This document shows positions 11,001-23,599 of a stretch of 64,000 nucleotides of DNA, piece after piece (the stretch's first letter is position 1; every line of letters starts with the position of its first letter). The position numbers and the translations under genes were made by a program. Below the pieces are notes generated by a model. The model searched no databases. It was not told where the DNA came from and saw only the letters and a list, made by a program, of their open reading frames with translations. This DNA comes from Hippophae tibetana (Eukaryota > Streptophyta > Magnoliopsida > Rosales > Elaeagnaceae): assembly GCA_037013495.1 (NCBI GenBank), contig CM072810.1:27309843-27373842 (forward strand), written 5' to 3'.

Positions 11001-13690
11001 ACTCTCATCTTGGCCACTAGTGATGTAGTTCGAATGCCTGCCCAACATATTCATTTAACAGTAAGTTCAATTGGCTTGTACATAGACTTAAGTAAATTAA
11101 TTTGGCATGAAAATGATACGGTAGAATTGGAATGATTTTCTCATTCTAATTTTCTCTACTAATAGGTCTACCCAAGTTTTAAAAGTAGGTGATTATGTTT
11201 GAAAAATATGCAAACACTTTGTCCAAAGTTTCATCCTCTTGCATGATATAGATTTCAAAATTTCCATTCAACTATATAATTCTAGATTTATTTCATCGTT
11301 GAAATGCCTATATGAGTGCTATCCAAAATGTTTCATGTTCTTTTGAAGAAGTTTAATTTTAAATTCAACTTAATAATCATTTTACAGCTCGAATTACCTT
11401 TTTTTTAATATCCCTGAAAAAGGGACTCTTCTTCCTATGAAATTTAGTAAATCTCACGTCAAGTAGAGCCACTTTCTCTTCATTGAGATTAGAGTCATCA
11501 TTTCTAACAATTGGGTTAAAAATATGTTCGCTCGGACCATTATCCTTGATGTCTTAAGAGCCAAGTTCTCTCCCTTCTCGAAAGTATATTACTCTCATCT
11601 TGGCCACTAGTGATGTAGTTCGAATGCCTGTCCAACATATTCATTTAACAGTAAGTTCAATTGGCTTGTACATAGACTTAAGTAATTTAATTTGGCATGA
11701 AAATGATACGGTAGAATTGGAATGATTTTCTCATTCTAATTTTCTCTACTAATAGGTCTACCCAAGTTTTAAAAGTAGGTGATTATGTTTGAAAAATATG
11801 CAAACACTTTGTCCAAAGTTTCATCCTCTTGCATGATATAGATTTCAAAATTTCCATTCAACTATATAATTCTAGATTTATTTCATCGTTGAAATGCCTA
11901 TATGAGTGCTATCCAAAATGTTTCATGTTCTTTTGAAGAAGTTTAATTTTAAATTCAACTTAATAATCATTTTAGAGCTCGAATTACCTTTTTTTTAATA
12001 TCCTTGAAAAAGGGACTCTTCTTCCTATGAAATTTAGTAAATCTCAGGGCAAGTAGAGCCACTTTCTCTTCATTGAGATTAGAGTCATCATTTCAAACAA
12101 TTGGGTTAAAAACATGTTCGCTCGGATTACTATCCTTGATTACTTAAGAGCCAAGTTCTCTCCCTTCTCGAAAGTATATTACTCTCATCTTGGCCACTAG
12201 TGATGTAGTTCGAATGCCTGCCCAACATATTCATTTAACAGTAAGTTCAATTGGCTTATACATGGACTTAAGCAAGGTAATTTGGCATGAAACTGATAAG
12301 GTAGTATTGGAATGATTTTCTCAATCTAATTTTCTTTGCTAATAGGTCCACCCAAGTTTTAAAAGTAGTTGATTACCTTTGAAAAATATGCAAAGACTTT
12401 GTCCAAAGTTTCATCCTCTTGCGTGATATAGATTTCAAAATTTCCATTCAACTATATAATTCTAGATTTATTTCATCGTTGAAATGCCTATATGAGTGGT
12501 CTCCAAAATGTTTCTTTTTCTTTTGAAGAAGTTTAATTTTAAATTCAACTTAATAATCATTTTAGAGCTCGAATTACCTTTTTTTTAATATCCCTGAAAA
12601 AGGGTCTCTTATTCCTATGAAATTTAGTAAATCTCACGGCAAGTAGAGCCACTTTCTCTTCATTGAGATTAGAGTCATCATTTCTAACAATTGGGTTAAA
12701 AACATGTTTGCTCGGACCACTATACTTGATGTCTTAAGAGCCAAGTTCTCTCCCTTCTCGAAAGTATATTACTCTCATCTTGGCCACTAGTGATGTAGTT
12801 CGAATGCCTGCCCAACATATTCATTTAACAGTAAGTTCAATTGGCTTGTACATAGACTTAAGTAAATTAATTTGGCATGAAAATGATACGGGAGAATTGG
12901 AATGATTTTCTCATTCTAATTTTCTCTACTAATAGGTCTACCCAAGTTTTAAAAGTAGGTGATTATGTTTGAAAAATATGCAAACACTTTGTCCAAAGTT
13001 TCATCCTCTTGCATGATATAGATTTCAAAATTTCCATTCAACTATATAATTCTAGATTTATTTCATCGTTGAAATGCCTATATGAGTGCTATCCAAAATG
13101 TTTCATGTTCTTTTGAAGAAGTTTAATTTTAAATTCAACTTAATAATCATCTTAGAGCTCGAATTACCTTTTTTTTAATATCCCTGAAAAAGGGACTCTT
13201 CTTCCTATGAAATTTAGTAAATCTCACGGCAAGTAGAGCCACTTTCTCTTCATTGAGATTAGAGTCATCATTTCTAACAATTGGGTTAAAAACATGTTTG
13301 CTCGGACCACTATACTTGATGTCTTAAGAGCCAAGTTCTCTCCCTTCTCGAAAGTATATTACCCTCATCTTGGCCACTAGTGATGTAGTTCGAATGCCTG
13401 CCCAACATATTCGTTTAACAGTAAGTTCAATTGGCTTATACATGGACTTAAGCAAGGTAATTTGGCATGAAACTGATAAGGTAGTATTGGAATGAATTTC
13501 TCAATCTAATTTTCTTTGCTAATAGGTCCACCCAAGTTTTAAAAGTAGTTGATTACGTTTGAAAAATATGCAAAGACTTTGTCCAAAGTTTCATCCTCTT
13601 GCGTGATATAGATTTCAAAATTTCCATTCAACTATATAATTCTAGATTTATTTCATCGTTGAAATGCCTATATGAGTGGTCTCCAAAATG
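11001..13690 (+). repeat. Segmental copy of ~3400-6020, offset 7670 bp (13 monomers)
   Basis: This stretch follows the left block with a constant 7670 bp offset. Shared markers: TTTACAGCTC at 3711 and 11381, ATCTCACGTC at 3781 and 11451, AGTAATTTAA at 4011 and 11681, ATCTCAGGGC at 4371 and 12041, TTTCAAACAA at 4421 and 12091, GATTACCTTT at 4701 and 12371, the GGGAGAATTGG tail at 5219 and 12889, and CTTAGAGCTC at 5481 and 13151. Differences include TACTTAAGAG at 12141 and TTTCTTTTTC at 12511. The copied piece spans the junction between HOR copies 1 and 2, so it was copied after that junction existed. The left limit is only known to lie between about 11000 and 11075. Confidence 0.85.
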
Positions 13691-16600
13691 TTTCTTCTTC
13701 TTTTGAAGAAGTTTAATTTTAAATTCAACTTAATAATCATTTTAGAGCTCGAATTACCTTTTTTTTAATATCCCTGAAAAAGGGACTCTTCTTCCTATGA
13801 AATTTAGTAAATCTCACGTCAAGTAGAGCCACTTTCTCTTCATTGAGATTAGAGTCATCATTTCTAACAATTGGGTTAAAAACATGTTCGCTCGGACCAT
13901 TATCCTTGATGTCTTAAGAGCCAAGTTCTCTCCCTTCTCGAAAGTATATTACTCTCATCTTGGCCCCTAGTGATGTAGTTCGAATGCCTGCCCAACATAT
14001 TCATTTAACAGTAAGTTCAATTGGCTTGTACATAGACTTAAGTAAATTAATTTGGCATGAAAATGATACGGTAGAATTGGAATGATTTTCTCATTCTAAT
14101 TTTCTCTACTAATAGGTCTACCCAAGTTTTAAAAGTAGGTGATTATGTTTGAAAAATATGCAAACACTTTGTCAAAAGTTTCATCCTCTTGCATGATATA
14201 TATTTCCAAATTTCCATTCAACTATATAATTCTAGATTTATTTCATCGTTGAAATGCCTATATGAGTGCTATCCAAAATGTTTCATGTTCTTTTGAAGAA
14301 GTTTAATTTTAAATTCAACTTAATAATCATTTTAGAGCTCGAATTACCTTTTTTTTAATATCCTTGAAAAAGGGACTCTTCTTCCTATGAAATTTAGTAA
14401 ATCTCACGGCAAGTAGAGCCACTTTCTCTTCATTGAGATTAGAGTCATCATTTCTAACAATTGGGTTAAAAACATGTTTTCTCGGACCACTATACTTGAT
14501 GTCTTAAGAGCCAAGTTCTCTCCCTTCTCGAAAGTATATTACTCTCATCTTGGCCACTAGTGATGTAGTTCGAATGCCTGCCCAACATATTCGTTTAACA
14601 GTAAGTTCAATTGGCTTATACATGGACTTAAGCAAGGTAATTTGGCATGAAACTGATAAGGTAGTATTGGAATGATTTTCTCAATCTAATTTTCTTTGCT
14701 AATAGGTCCACCCAAGTTTTAAAAGTAGTTGATTACGTTTGAAAAATATGCAAAGACTTTGTCCAAAGTTTCATCCTCTTGCGTGATATAGATTTCAAAA
14801 TTTCCATTCAACTATATAATTCTAGATTTATTTCATCGTTGAAATGCCTATATGAGTGGTATCCAAAATGTTTCATGTTCTTTTGAAGAAGTTTAATTTT
14901 AAATTCAACTTAATAATCATTTTAGAGCTCGAATTACCTTTTTTTTAATATCCCTGAAAAAGGGACTCTTCTTCCTATGAAATTTAGTAAATCTCACGTC
15001 AAGTAGAGCCACTTTCTCTTCATTGAGATTAGAGTCATCATTTCTAACAATTGGGTTAAAAACATGTTTGCTCGGACCACTATACTTGATGTCTTAAGAG
15101 CCAAGTTCTCTCCCTTCTCGAAAGTATATTACCCTCATCTTGGCCACTAGTGATGTAGTTCGAATGCCTGCCCAACATATTCGTTTAACAGTAAGTTCAA
15201 TTGGCTTATACATGGACTTAAGCAAGGTAATTTGGCATGAAACTGATAAGGTAGTATTGGAATGAATTTCTCAATCTAATTTTCTTTGCTAATAGGTCCA
15301 CCCAAGTTTTAAAAGTAGTTGATTACGTTTGAAAAATATGCAAAGACTTTGTCCAAAGTTTCATCCTCTTGCGTGATATAGATTTCAAAATTTCCATTCA
15401 ACTATATAATTCTAGATTTATTTCATCGTTGAAATGCCTATATGAGTGGTCTCCAAAATGTTTCTTCTTCTTTTGAAGAAGTTTAATTTTAAATTCAACT
15501 TAATAATCATTTTAGAGCTCGAATTACCTTTTTTTTAATATCCCTGAAAAAGGGACTCTTCTTCCTATGAAATTTAGTAAATCTCACGTCAAGTAGAGCC
15601 ACTTTCTCTTCATTGAGATTAGAGTCATCATTTCTAACAATTGGGTTAAAAACATGTTCGCTCGGACCATTATCCTTGATGTCTTAAGAGCCAAGTTCTC
15701 TCCCTTCTCGAAAGTATATTACTCTCATCTTGGCCACTAGTGATGTAGTTCGAATGCCTGCCCAACATATTCATTTAACAGTAAGTTCAATTGGCTTGTA
15801 CATAGACTTAAGTAAATTAATTTGGCATGAAAATGATACGGTAGAATTGGAATGATTTTCTCATTCTAATTTTCTCTACTAATAGGTCTACCCAAGTTTT
15901 AAAAGTAGGTGATTATGTTTGAAAAATATGCAAACACTTTGTCCAAAGTTTCATCCTCTTGCATGATATAGATTTCAAAATTTCCATTCAACTATATAAT
16001 TCTAGATTTATTTCATCGTTGAAATGCCTATATGAGTGCTATCCAAAATGTTTCATGTTCTTTTGAAGAAGTTTAATTTTAAATTCAACTTAATAATCAT
16101 TTTAGAGCTCGAATTACCTTTTTTTTAATATCCTTGAAAAAGGGACTCTTCTTCCTATGAAATTTAGTAAATCTCACGGCAAGTAGAGCCACTTTCTCTT
16201 CATTGAGATTAGAGTCATCATTTCTAACAATTGGGTTAAAAACATGTTTGCTCGGACCACTATACTTGATGTCTTAAGAGCCAAGTTCTCTCCCTTCTCG
16301 AAAGTATATTACTCTCATCTTGGCCACTAGTGATGTAGTTCGAATGCCTGCCCAACATATTCGTTTAACAGTAAGTTCAATTGGCTTATACATGGACTTA
16401 AGCAAGGTAATTTGGCATGAAACTGATAAGGTAGTATTGGAATGATTTTCTCAATCTAATTTTCTTTGCTAATAGGTCCACCCATGTTTTAAAAGTAGTT
16501 GATTACGTTTGAAAAATATGCAAAGACTTTGTCCAAAGTTTCATCCTCTTGCGTGATATAGATTTCAAAATTTCCATTCAACTATATAATTCTAGATTTA

Positions 16601-18018
16601 TTTCATCGTTGAAATGCCTATATGAGTGGTATCCAAAATGTTTCATGTTCTTTTGAAGAAGTTTAATTTTAAATTCAACTTAATAATCATTTTAGAGCTC
16701 GAATTACCTTTTTTTTAATATCCCTGAAAAAGGGACTCTTCTTCCTATGAAATTTAGTAAATCTCACGTCAAGTAGAGCCACTTTCTCTTCATTGAGATT
16801 AGAGTCATCATTTCTAACAATCGGGTTAAAAACATGTTTGCTCGGACCACTATACTTGATGTCTTAAGAGCCAAGTTCTCTCCCTTCTCGAAAGTATATT
16901 ACCCTCATCTTGGCCACTAGTGATGTAGTTCGAATGCCTGCCCAACATATTCGTTTAACAGTAAGTTCAATTGGCTTATACATGGACTTAAGCAAGGTAA
17001 TTTGGCATGAAACTGATAAGGTAGTATTGGAATGAATTTCTCAATCTAATTTTCTTTGCTAATAGGTCCACCCAAGTTTTAAAAGTAGTTGATTACGTTT
17101 GAAAAATATGCAAAGACTTTGTCCAAAGTTTCATCCTCTTGCGTGATATAGATTTCAAAATTTCCATTCAACTATATAATTCTAGATTTATTTCATCGTT
17201 GAAATGCCTATATGAGTGGTCTCCAAAATGTTTCTTCTTCTTTTGAAGAAGTTTAATTTTAAATTCAACTTAATATTCATTTTAGAGCTCGAATTACCTT
17301 TTTTTTAATATCCCTGAAAAAGGGACTCTTCTTCCTATGAAATTTAGTAAATCTCACGTCAAGTAGAGCCACTTTCTCTTCATTGAGATTAGAGTCATCA
17401 TTTCTAACAATTGGGTTAAAAACATGTTCGCTCGGACCATTATCCTTGATGTCTTAAGAGCCAAGTTCTCTCCCTTCTCGAAAGTATATTACTCTCATCT
17501 TGGCCACTAGTGATGTAGTTCGAATGCCTGCCCAACATATTCATTTAACAGTAAGTTCAATTGGCTTGTACATAGACTTAAGTAAATTAATTTGGCATGA
17601 AAATGATACGGTAGAATTGGAATGATTTTCTCATTCTAATTTTCTCTACTAATAGGTCTACCCAAGTTTTAAAAGTAGGTGATTATGTTTGAAAAATATG
17701 CAAACACTTTGTCCAAAGTTTCATCCTCTTGCATGATATAGATTTCAAAATTTCCATTCAACTATATAATTCTAGATTTATTTCATCGTTGAAATGCCTA
17801 TATGAGTGCTATCCAAAATGTTTCATGTTCTTTTGAAGAAGTTTAATTTTAAATTCAACTTAATAATCATTTTAGAGCTCGAATTACCTTTTTTTTAATA
17901 TCCTTGAAAAAGGGACTCTTCTTCCTATGAAATTTAGTAAATCTCACGGCAAGTAGAGCCACTTTCTCTTCATTGAGATTAGAGTCATCATTTCTAACAA
18001 TTGGGTTAAAAACATGTT
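13235..18018 (+). repeat. 3-monomer HOR (1770 bp), ~2.7 copies
   Basis: Markers recur at 1770 bp: AATGAATTTC at 13491, 15261 and 17031; the ATCTCACGTC monomers starting at 13570, 15340 and 17110; and GTGGTATCCAAAATG at 14856 and 16626. Tail order is X Y Y. Copies differ by private changes such as TGGCCCCTAG at 13961, TATTTCCAAA at 14201 and TGTTTTCTCGG near 14476. The third copy ends at 18018, where CTCGGATCACTGTCC replaces CTCGGACCACTATAC. The end of this block is nested inside the 3675 bp HOR that follows. Confidence 0.9.
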
Positions 18019-19923
18019 CGCTCGGATCACTGTCCTTGATGTCTTAAGAGCCAAGTTCTCTCCCTTCTCGAAAGTATATTACTCTCATCTTGGCCACTAG
18101 TGATGTAGTTCGAATGCCTGCCCAACATATTCATTTAACAGTAAGTTCAATTGGCTTGTACATGGACTTAAGCAAGGTAATTTGGCATGAAAATGATACG
18201 GTAGAATTGGAATGATTTTCTCATTCTAATTTTCTCTACTAATAGGTCTACCCAAGTTTTAAAAGTAGGTGATTATGTTTGAAAAATATGCAAACACTTT
18301 GTCCAAAGTTTCATCCTCTTGCATGATATAGATTTCAAAATTTCCATTCAACTATATAATTCTAGATTTATTTTATCGTTGATATGCCTATATGAGTGGT
18401 CTCCAAAATGTTTCATGTTCTTTTGAAGAAGTTTAATTTTAAATTCAACTTAATAATCATTTTAGAGCTCGAATTACCTTTTTTTTAATATCCCTGAAAA
18501 AGGGACTCTTCTTCCTATGAAATTTAGTAAATCTCACGGCAAGTAGAGCCACTTTCTCTTCATTGAGATTAGAGTCATCATTTCTAACAATTGGCTTAAA
18601 AACATGTTCGCTCGGATCACTGTCCTTGATGTCTTAAGAGCCAAGTTCTCTCCCTTCTCGAAAGTATATTACCCTCATCTTGGCCACTTTCTCTTCATTG
18701 AGATTAGAGTCATCATTTCTAACAATTGGGTTAAAAACATGTTCGCTCGGATCACTGTCCTTGATGTCTTAAGAGCCAAGTTCTCTCCCTTCTCGAAAGT
18801 ATATTACTCTCATCTTGGCCACTAGTGATGTAGTTCGAATGCCTGCCCAACATATTCGTTTAACAGTATGTTCAATTGGCTTATACATGGACTTAAGCTA
18901 GGTAATTTGGCATGAAAATGATAAGGTAGTATTGGAATAATTTTCTCAATCTAATTTTCTTTGCTAATAGGTCCACCCAAGTTTTAAAAGTAGTTGATTA
19001 CGTTTGAAAAATATGCAAAGACTTTGTCCAAAGTTTCATCCTCTTGCATGATATACATTTCAAAATTTCCATTCAACTATATAATTCTAGATTTATTTTA
19101 TCGTTGATATGCCTATATGAGTGGTCTCCAAAATGTTTCATGTTCTTTTGAAGAATATTAATTTTAAATGCAACTTAATAATCATTTTACAGCTCGAATT
19201 ACCTTTTTTTTAATATCCCTGAAAAAGGGACTCTTCTTCCTATGAAATTTAGTAAATCTCACGGCAAGTAGAGCCACTTTCTCTTCATTGAGAGTAGAGT
19301 CATCATTTCTAACAATTGGGTTAAAAACATGTTCGCTCGGATCACTGTCCTTGATGTCTTAAGAGCCAAGTTCCCTCCCTTCTCGAAAGTATATTACTGT
19401 CATCTTGGCCACTAGTGATGTAGTTCGAATGCCTGCCCAACATATTCGTTTAACAGTATGTTCAATTGGCTTATACATGGACTTAAGCAAGGTAATTTGG
19501 CATGAAAATGATAAGGTAGTATTGGAATGATTTTCTCAATCTAATTTTCTTTGCTAATAGGTCCACCCAAGTTTTAAAAGTAGTTGATTACGTTTGAAAA
19601 ATATGCAAAGGCTTTGTCCAAAGTTTCATCCTCTTGCATGATATAGATTTCAAAATTTCCATTCAATTATATAATTCTAGATTTATTTTATCGTTGATAT
19701 GCCTATATGAGTGGTCTCCAAAATGTTTCATGTTCTTTTGAAGAAGTTTAATTTTAAATTCAACTTAATAATCATTTTAGAGCTCGAATTACCTTTTTTT
19801 TAATATCCCTGAAAAAGGGTCTCTTCTTCCTATGAAATTTAGTAAATCTCACGGCAAGTAGAGCCACTTTCTCTTCATTGAGATTAGAGTCATCATTTCT
19901 AACAATTGGGTTAAAAACATGTT
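16249..19923 (+). repeat. 6-monomer HOR with insertion (3675 bp), copy 1
   Basis: Six monomers (6 x 590 bp) plus one 135 bp internal duplication give 3675 bp. Shared with copy 2: CCCATGTTTT at 16481 and 20156, ATCGGGTTAAA at 16820 and 20495, TTGGCTTAAA at 18591 and 22266, the whole 135 bp insertion, and CAAAGGCTTTG at 19607 and 23282. The unit starts inside the older 1770 bp HOR and ends in a Y-type subfamily. The start can slide between about 16146 and 16249 because the two flanks are identical there. Confidence 0.92.
18548..18817 (+). repeat. 135 bp partial-monomer duplication (two tandem units), first occurrence
   Basis: Units 18548-18682 and 18683-18817 both start with GCCACT, as does the following base run at 18818, so the junction has 6 bp of microhomology (AGAGCCACTTTC joined to TTGGCCACTAG). 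The units are not identical: the first has TTGGCTTAAA and ACCCTCATC, the second TTGGGTTAAA and ACTCTCATC. That points to an out-of-register exchange between two different monomers rather than simple slippage. Because 135 is divisible by three, the short ATGTTCGCTCGG frame is extended to 73 codons (18604-18825) with an internal 45-residue repeat. This is a by-product and not a gene. Confidence 0.93.
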
Positions 19924-22900
19924 TGCTCGGACCACTATACTTGATGTCTTAAGAGCCAAGTTCTCTCCCTTCTCGAAAGTATATTACTCTCATCTTGGCC
20001 ACTAGTGATGTAGTTCGAATGCCTGCCCAACATATTCGTTTAACAGTAAGTTCAATTGGCTTATACATGGACTTAAGCAAGGTAATTTGGCATGAAACTG
20101 ATAAGGTAGTATTGGAATGATTTTCTCAATCTAATTTTCTTTGCTAATAGGTCCACCCATGTTTTAAAAGTAGTTGATTACGTTTGAAAAATATGCAAAG
20201 ACTTTGTCCAAAGTTTCATCCTCTTGCGTGATATAGATTTCAAAATTTCCATTCAACTATATAATTCTAGATTTATTTCATCGTTGAAATGCCTATATGA
20301 GTGGTATCCAAAATGTTTCATGTTCTTTTGAAGAAGTTTAATTTTAAATTCAACTTAATAATCATTTTAGAGCTCGAATTACCTTTTTTTTAATATCCCT
20401 GAAAAAGGGACTCTTCTTCCTATGAAATTTAGTAAATCTCACGTCAAGTAGAGCCACTTTCTCTTCATTGAGATTAGAGTCATCATTTCTAACAATCGGG
20501 TTAAAAACATGTTTGCTCGGACCACTATACTTGATGTCTTAAGAGCCAAGTTCTCTCCCTTCTCGAAAGTATATTACCCTCATCTTGGCCACTAGTGATG
20601 TAGTTCGAATGCCTGCCCAACATATTCGTTTAACAGTAAGTTCAATTGGCTTATACATGGACTTAAGCAAGGTAATTTGGCATGAAACTGATAAGGTAGT
20701 ATTGGAATGAATTTCTCAATCTAATTTTCTTTGCTAATAGGTCCACCCAAGTTTTAAAAGTAGTTGATTACGTTTGAAAAATATGCAAAGACTTTGTCCA
20801 AAGTTTCATCCTCTTGCGTGATATAGATTTCAAAATTTCCATTCAACTATATAATTCTAGATTTATTTCATCGTTGAAATGCCTATATGAGTGGTCTCCA
20901 AAATGTTTCTTCTTCTTTTGAAGAAGTTTAATTTTAAATTCAACTTAATAATCATTTTAGAGCTCGAATTACCTTTTTTTTAATATCCCTGAAAAAGGGA
21001 CTCTTCTTCCTATGAAATTTAGTAAATCTCACGTCAAGTAGAGCCACTTTCTCTTCATTGAGATTAGAGTCATCATTTCTAACAATTGGGTTAAAAACAT
21101 GTTCGCTCGGACCATTATCCTTGATGTCTTAAGAGCCAAGTTCTCTCCCTTCTCGAAAGTATATTACTCTCATCTTGGCCACTAGTGATGTAGTTCGAAT
21201 GCCTGCCCAACATATTCATTTAACAGTAAGTTCAATTGGCTTGTACATAGACTTAAGTAAATTAATTTGGCATGAAAATGATACGGTAGAATTGGAATGA
21301 TTTTCTCATTCTAATTTTCTCTACTAATAGGTCTACCCAAGTTTTAAAAGTAGGTGATTATGTTTGAAAAATATGCAAACACTTTGTCCAAAGTTTCATC
21401 CTCTTGCATGATATAGATTTCAAAATTTCCATTCAACTATATAATTCTAGATTTATTTCATCGTTGAAATGCCTATATGAGTGCTATCCAAAATGTTTCA
21501 TGTTCTTTTGAAGAAGTTTAATTTTAAATTCAACTTAATAATCATTTTAGAGCTCGAATTACCTTTTTTTTAATATCCTTGAAAAAGAGACTCTTCTTCC
21601 TATGAAATTTAGTAAATCTCACGGCAAGTAGAGCCACTTTCTCTTCATTGAGATTAGAGTCATCATTTCTAACAATTGGGTTAAAAACATGTTCGCTCGG
21701 ATCACTGTCCTTGATGTCTTAAGAGCCAAGTTCTCTCCCTTCTCGAAAGTATATTACTCTCATCTTGGCCACTAGTGATGTAGTTCGAATGCCTGCCCAA
21801 CATATTCATTTAACAGTAAGTTCAATTGGCTTGTACATGGACTTAAGCAAGGTAATTTGGCATGAAAATGATACGGTAGAATTGGAATGATTTTCTCATT
21901 CTAATTTTCTCTACTAATAGGTCTACCCAAGTTTTAAAAGTAGGTGATTATGTTTGAAAAATATGCAAACACTTTGTCCAAAGTTTCATCCTCTTGCATG
22001 ATATAGATTTCAAAATTTCCATTCAACTATATAATTCTAGATTTATTTTATCGTTGATATGCCTATATGAGTGGTCTCCAAAATGTTTCATGTTCTTTTG
22101 AAGAAGTTTAATTTTAAATTCAACTTAATAATCATTTTAGAGCTCGAATTACCTTTTTTTTAATATCCCTGAAAAAGGGACTCTTCTTCCTATGAAATTT
22201 AGTAAATCTCACGGCAAGTAGAGCCACTTTCTCTTCATTGAGATTAGAGTCATCATTTCTTACAATTGGCTTAAAAACATGTTCGCTCGGATCACTGTCC
22301 TTGATGTCTTAAGAGCCAAGTTCTCTCCCTTCTCGAAAGTATATTACCCTCATCTTGGCCACTTTCTCTTCATTGAGATTAGAGTCATCATTTCTAACAA
22401 TTGGGTTAAAAACATGTTCGCTCGGATCACTGTCCTTGATGTCTTAAGAGCCAAGTTCTCTCCCTTCTCGAAAGTATATTACTCTCATCTTGGCCACTAG
22501 TGATGTAGTTCGAATGCCTGCCCAACATATTCGTTTAACAGTATGTTCAATTGGCTTATACATGGACTTAAGCTAGGTAATTTGGCATGAAAATGATAAG
22601 GTAGTATTGGAATAATTTTCTCAATCTAATTTTCTTTGCTAATAGGTCCACCCAAGTTTTAAAAGTAGTTGATTACGTTTGAAAAATATGCAAAGACTTT
22701 GTCCAAAGTTTCATCCTCTTGCATGATATACATTTCAAAATTTCCATTCAACTATATAATTCTAGATTTATTTTATCGTTGATATGCCTATATGAGTGGT
22801 CTCCAAAATGTTTCATGTTCTTTTGAAGAAGTTTAATTTTAAATTCAACTTAATAATCATTTTAGAGCTCGAATTACCTTTTTTTTAATATCCCTGAAAA

Positions 22901-23598
22901 AGGGACTCTTCTTCCTATGAAATTTAGTAAATCTCACGGCAAGTAGAGCCACTTTCTCTTCATTGAGAGTAGAGTCATCATTTCTAACAATTGGGTTAAA
23001 AACATGTTCGCTCGGATCACTGTCCTTGATGTCTTAAGAGCCAAGTTCCCTCCCTTCTCGAAAGTATATTACTGTCATCTTGGCCACTAGTGATGTAGTT
23101 CGAATGCCTGCCCAACATATTCGTTTAACAGTATGTTCAATTGGCTTATACATGGACTTAAGCAAGGTAATTTGGCATGAAAATGATAAGGTAGTATTGG
23201 AATGATTTTCTCAATCTAATTTTCTTTGCTAATAGGTCCACCCAAGTTTTAAAAGTAGTTGATTACGTTTGAAAAATATGCAAAGGCTTTGTCCAAAGTT
23301 TCATCCTCTTGCATGATATAGATTTCAAAATTTCCATTCAATTATATAATTCTAGATTTATTTTATCGTTGATATGCCTATATGAGTGGTCTCCAAAATG
23401 TTTCATGTTCTTTTGAAGAAGTTTAATTTTAAATTCAACTTAATAATCATTTTAGAGCTCGAATTACCTTTTTTTTAATATCCCTGAAAAAGGGTCTCTT
23501 CTTCCTATGAAATTTAGTAAATCTCACGGCAAGTAGAGCCACTTTCTCTTCATTGAGATTAGAGTCATGATTTCTAACAATTGGGTTAAAAACATGTT
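19924..23598 (+). repeat. 6-monomer HOR with insertion (3675 bp), copy 2
   Basis: This tandem copy of the preceding unit runs to 23598; at 23599 the C of GTTCGCTCGGATCACTG replaces the T expected from copy 1. Few differences are visible: TTACAATTGGC at 22261, GAAAAAGAGAC at 21581, TAATAATCAT against TAATATTCAT (17271) near 20946, a cluster around 22831-22865, and CATGATTTC at 23566. The low divergence implies a recent duplication. Confidence 0.92.
22223..22492 (+). repeat. 135 bp partial-monomer duplication, second occurrence
   Basis: This is the same 135 bp insertion at exactly +3675 from the first, with the same junction and the same differences between its units. It was carried along by the HOR duplication and is not an independent event. 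The only local change seen is TTACAATTGGC at 22261 against TAACAATTGGC. It yields the same 73-codon frame at 22279-22500. Confidence 0.93.
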
Positions 23599-23599
23599 C

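Noticed and set aside
18604-18825. 73-codon frame starting MFARITVLDV, and its twin at 22279-22500
   Set aside because: It exists only because the 135 bp insertion preserved frame and duplicated a ~29-codon chance frame in the satellite. There is no conservation pattern, domain or gene context.
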